Assembly: GCF_001269655.1 (NCBI RefSeq)
Contig: NZ_LHVE01000009.1
Location: forward strand, 248,001 to 312,000
Reading direction: 5' to 3'
Source of the DNA: Pseudomonas thivervalensis
GTDB lineage: Bacteria > Pseudomonadota > Gammaproteobacteria > Pseudomonadales > Pseudomonadaceae
DNA: 64,000 nt
A program made the position numbers and the translations under genes. Below are positions 63,163 through 64,000 of this stretch, in pieces. How positions within the stretch are numbered: position 1 is the first letter of the stretch; each line of letters begins with the position of its first letter. The notes beneath the pieces were generated by a model, which saw only the letters and a program-made list of their open reading frames with translations, was not told the origin of the DNA and made no database searches.

Positions 63163-63294
63163 TGTGGCGAGGGAGCTTGCTCCCGCTGGGTCGCGAAGCG
63201 GCCCCAAAACCTGCCGCATGGGGAGCATCAGGCACACCGCACTTGCCGGTTCACGACTGCTTCGCAGCCGAGCGGGAGCAAGCTCCCTCGCCAC
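63163..63294. repeat. REPIN of the GTGGCGAGGGAGC type
   Basis: Left arm starts TGTGGCGAGGGAGCTTGCTC, right arm ends GAGCAAGCTCCCTCGCCAC, with about 80 bases between. A fragment of the other REP type (CTCGCTCCCACAG) lies at about 63119-63130. It sits between the porin and the convergent IclR gene. Confidence 0.88.
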
Positions 63295-63317
63295 GGGTTT
63301 GTCGATCGACTTTGCGA

Positions 63318-64000
63318 CTACCGCACATGCCAACCCAACTGGCTTGAAATCTGTTGGGTCGCTTGCATCAGTTGCTTGACATAGTCCTGCTTCAACTCTT
63401 CCCGGAAGCGAAAGCACGGGAATGAAACGCTCATCCCGCCGATCACATGGCCAAAACGGTCGCGGATCGGTGCGGCCAGGCAACGCATGTTGTCTTCGAA
63501 TTCTTCATGGTCCTCGGCATAGCCTTGCTGGCGAACGGTCTCCAATTCCTGCAGATACGCCTCGACGCTGGTCAGGGTATTGGCCGTACGGCGCTCGAAA
63601 CTTTCCAGTGCCAGGTGCGCGAGCAATTCGTCTTCTTCGAGCCAGGCCATCAGCACCTTGCCGATGCCGGTGCAGTACAACGGCGCCCGTCGGCCGATCC
63701 GCGAGTACATGCGCAGGTTGTACTTGGAGTCGATCTTGTGCACGTAGACGATGCTGCCTTCGTCGAGAATCCCCAGGTGCACGGTCTCGCCCGTCAGCTC
63801 GTTGATCCTGCGCATCCCGGGCTCCGCTTCCCGGACGATGTCCAGGTGGGGCAGGGCCTGGGCGCCCAACTCGAACAGCCGGACGCTGAGGCGATAGCGA
63901 TCCTCGGCGTCCTGCACCACATACCCACGGGCCTTGAGCGACTGCAGGAAGCGATAGACCGTGGCCTTGGACATGTCCAGTTTGGTGGCGATCTCCGACA
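63318..64000 (-). CDS. IclR-family regulator, KdgR-like (N-terminus beyond window)
   Basis: 227 codons inside the window; the frame runs off the right edge, reading S-E-I-A-T-K-L-D-M-S-K-A-T-V-Y-R-F-L-Q-S-L-K at the edge, which is the helix-turn-helix of KdgR-type IclR regulators. The ATG at 63974 lies inside this helix and is not the start. The effector-binding domain follows with S-R-I-G-R-R-A-P-L-Y-C-T-G-I-G-K and C-L-A-A-P-I-R-D-R. Target genes presumably lie to the right. Confidence 0.88.
   Translation of the reverse strand, partial: SEIATKLDMSKATVYRFLQSLKARGYVVQDAEDRYRLSVRLFELGAQALPHLDIVREAEPGMRRINELTGETVHLGILDEGSIVYVHKIDSKYNLRMYSRIGRRAPLYCTGIGKVLMAWLEEDELLAHLALESFERRTANTLTSVEAYLQELETVRQQGYAEDHEEFEDNMRCLAAPIRDRFGHVIGGMSVSFPCFRFREELKQDYVKQLMQATQQISSQLGWHVR

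Overview
The window reads as chromosomal DNA of a plant-associated Pseudomonas of the P. fluorescens complex. The closest match I recognise is the P. brassicacearum / P. corrugata-type group that makes 2,4-diacetylphloroglucinol (DAPG). The evidence is a complete phl locus, Pseudomonas-type REP/REPIN repeats between genes, and typical Pseudomonas gene families (OprD porin, RND pump, dCache chemoreceptor). I see no rRNA, tRNA, CRISPR array, transposase, prophage or plasmid function.

Region 1 (1-10.1 kb) is the DAPG locus. It follows the 3' end of a TonB-dependent receptor. phlA, phlC, phlB and phlD (acetyltransferase complex plus type III PKS), phlE (exporter) and phlI lie on the minus strand. 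phlF (repressor) is divergent from phlA, followed by phlG (DAPG hydrolase, minus) and phlH (regulator of phlG, plus). The phlA-phlF gap holds the known PhlF operator and a second site, 16/20 identical, over the probable phlF promoter. PhlI looks like a fumarylacetoacetate-hydrolase (FAH) fold protein of the AraD1/GguC type with one metal-ligand glutamate changed to cysteine.

Region 2 (10.1-17.9 kb) is a sugar-acid module: a small tautomerase, an IlvD/Edd dehydratase with a long FAH-family protein, a divergent LysR regulator, then an operon of MFS permease, SDR dehydrogenase and short FAH-family hydrolase. Both outward promoters carry the same GATAAC-N5-GTTAT motif, so one LysR protein probably controls both arms.

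Region 3 (17.9-24.5 kb) has four REPs, an RND pump with its adaptor (no outer-membrane channel gene nearby) and a chemoreceptor.

Region 4 (24.5-42.4 kb) is a large catabolic island: APC permease, aldehyde dehydrogenase, class III aminotransferase and OprD porin, then an IclR regulator divergent from a tight nine-gene operon. That operon holds a TPP decarboxylase, aldehyde dehydrogenase, an SDR lacking its catalytic Tyr and Lys, an intracellular Asp-box beta-propeller, a VOC dioxygenase-like protein, a DUF1185 protein, an alpha/beta hydrolase, an MhpA-like flavin hydroxylase and an MhpD-like hydratase. An AraC regulator follows. It resembles an aromatic amine / aryl keto acid meta-cleavage route, but the substrate is not evident. 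It is my best candidate for an undescribed system.

Region 5 (42.4-50.3 kb) has a GntR regulator preceded by a sigma-54-like promoter, a polar amino acid ABC transporter and a gamma-glutamyltransferase without a signal peptide, which together suggest use of a gamma-glutamyl compound. Two paralogous secreted halovibrin-like proteins follow.

Region 6 (50.3-54.3 kb) is an old-yellow-enzyme / SDR / quinone-oxidoreductase-type operon with a divergent TetR regulator and a small translationally overlapping ORF. Region 7 (54.3-63.1 kb) is a sucrose-type system: LacI repressor, GH32 hydrolase, MalK-type ABC transporter and a ScrY-like porin, with a perfect LacI-type palindrome in the divergent promoter. 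The window ends inside a KdgR-like IclR gene.
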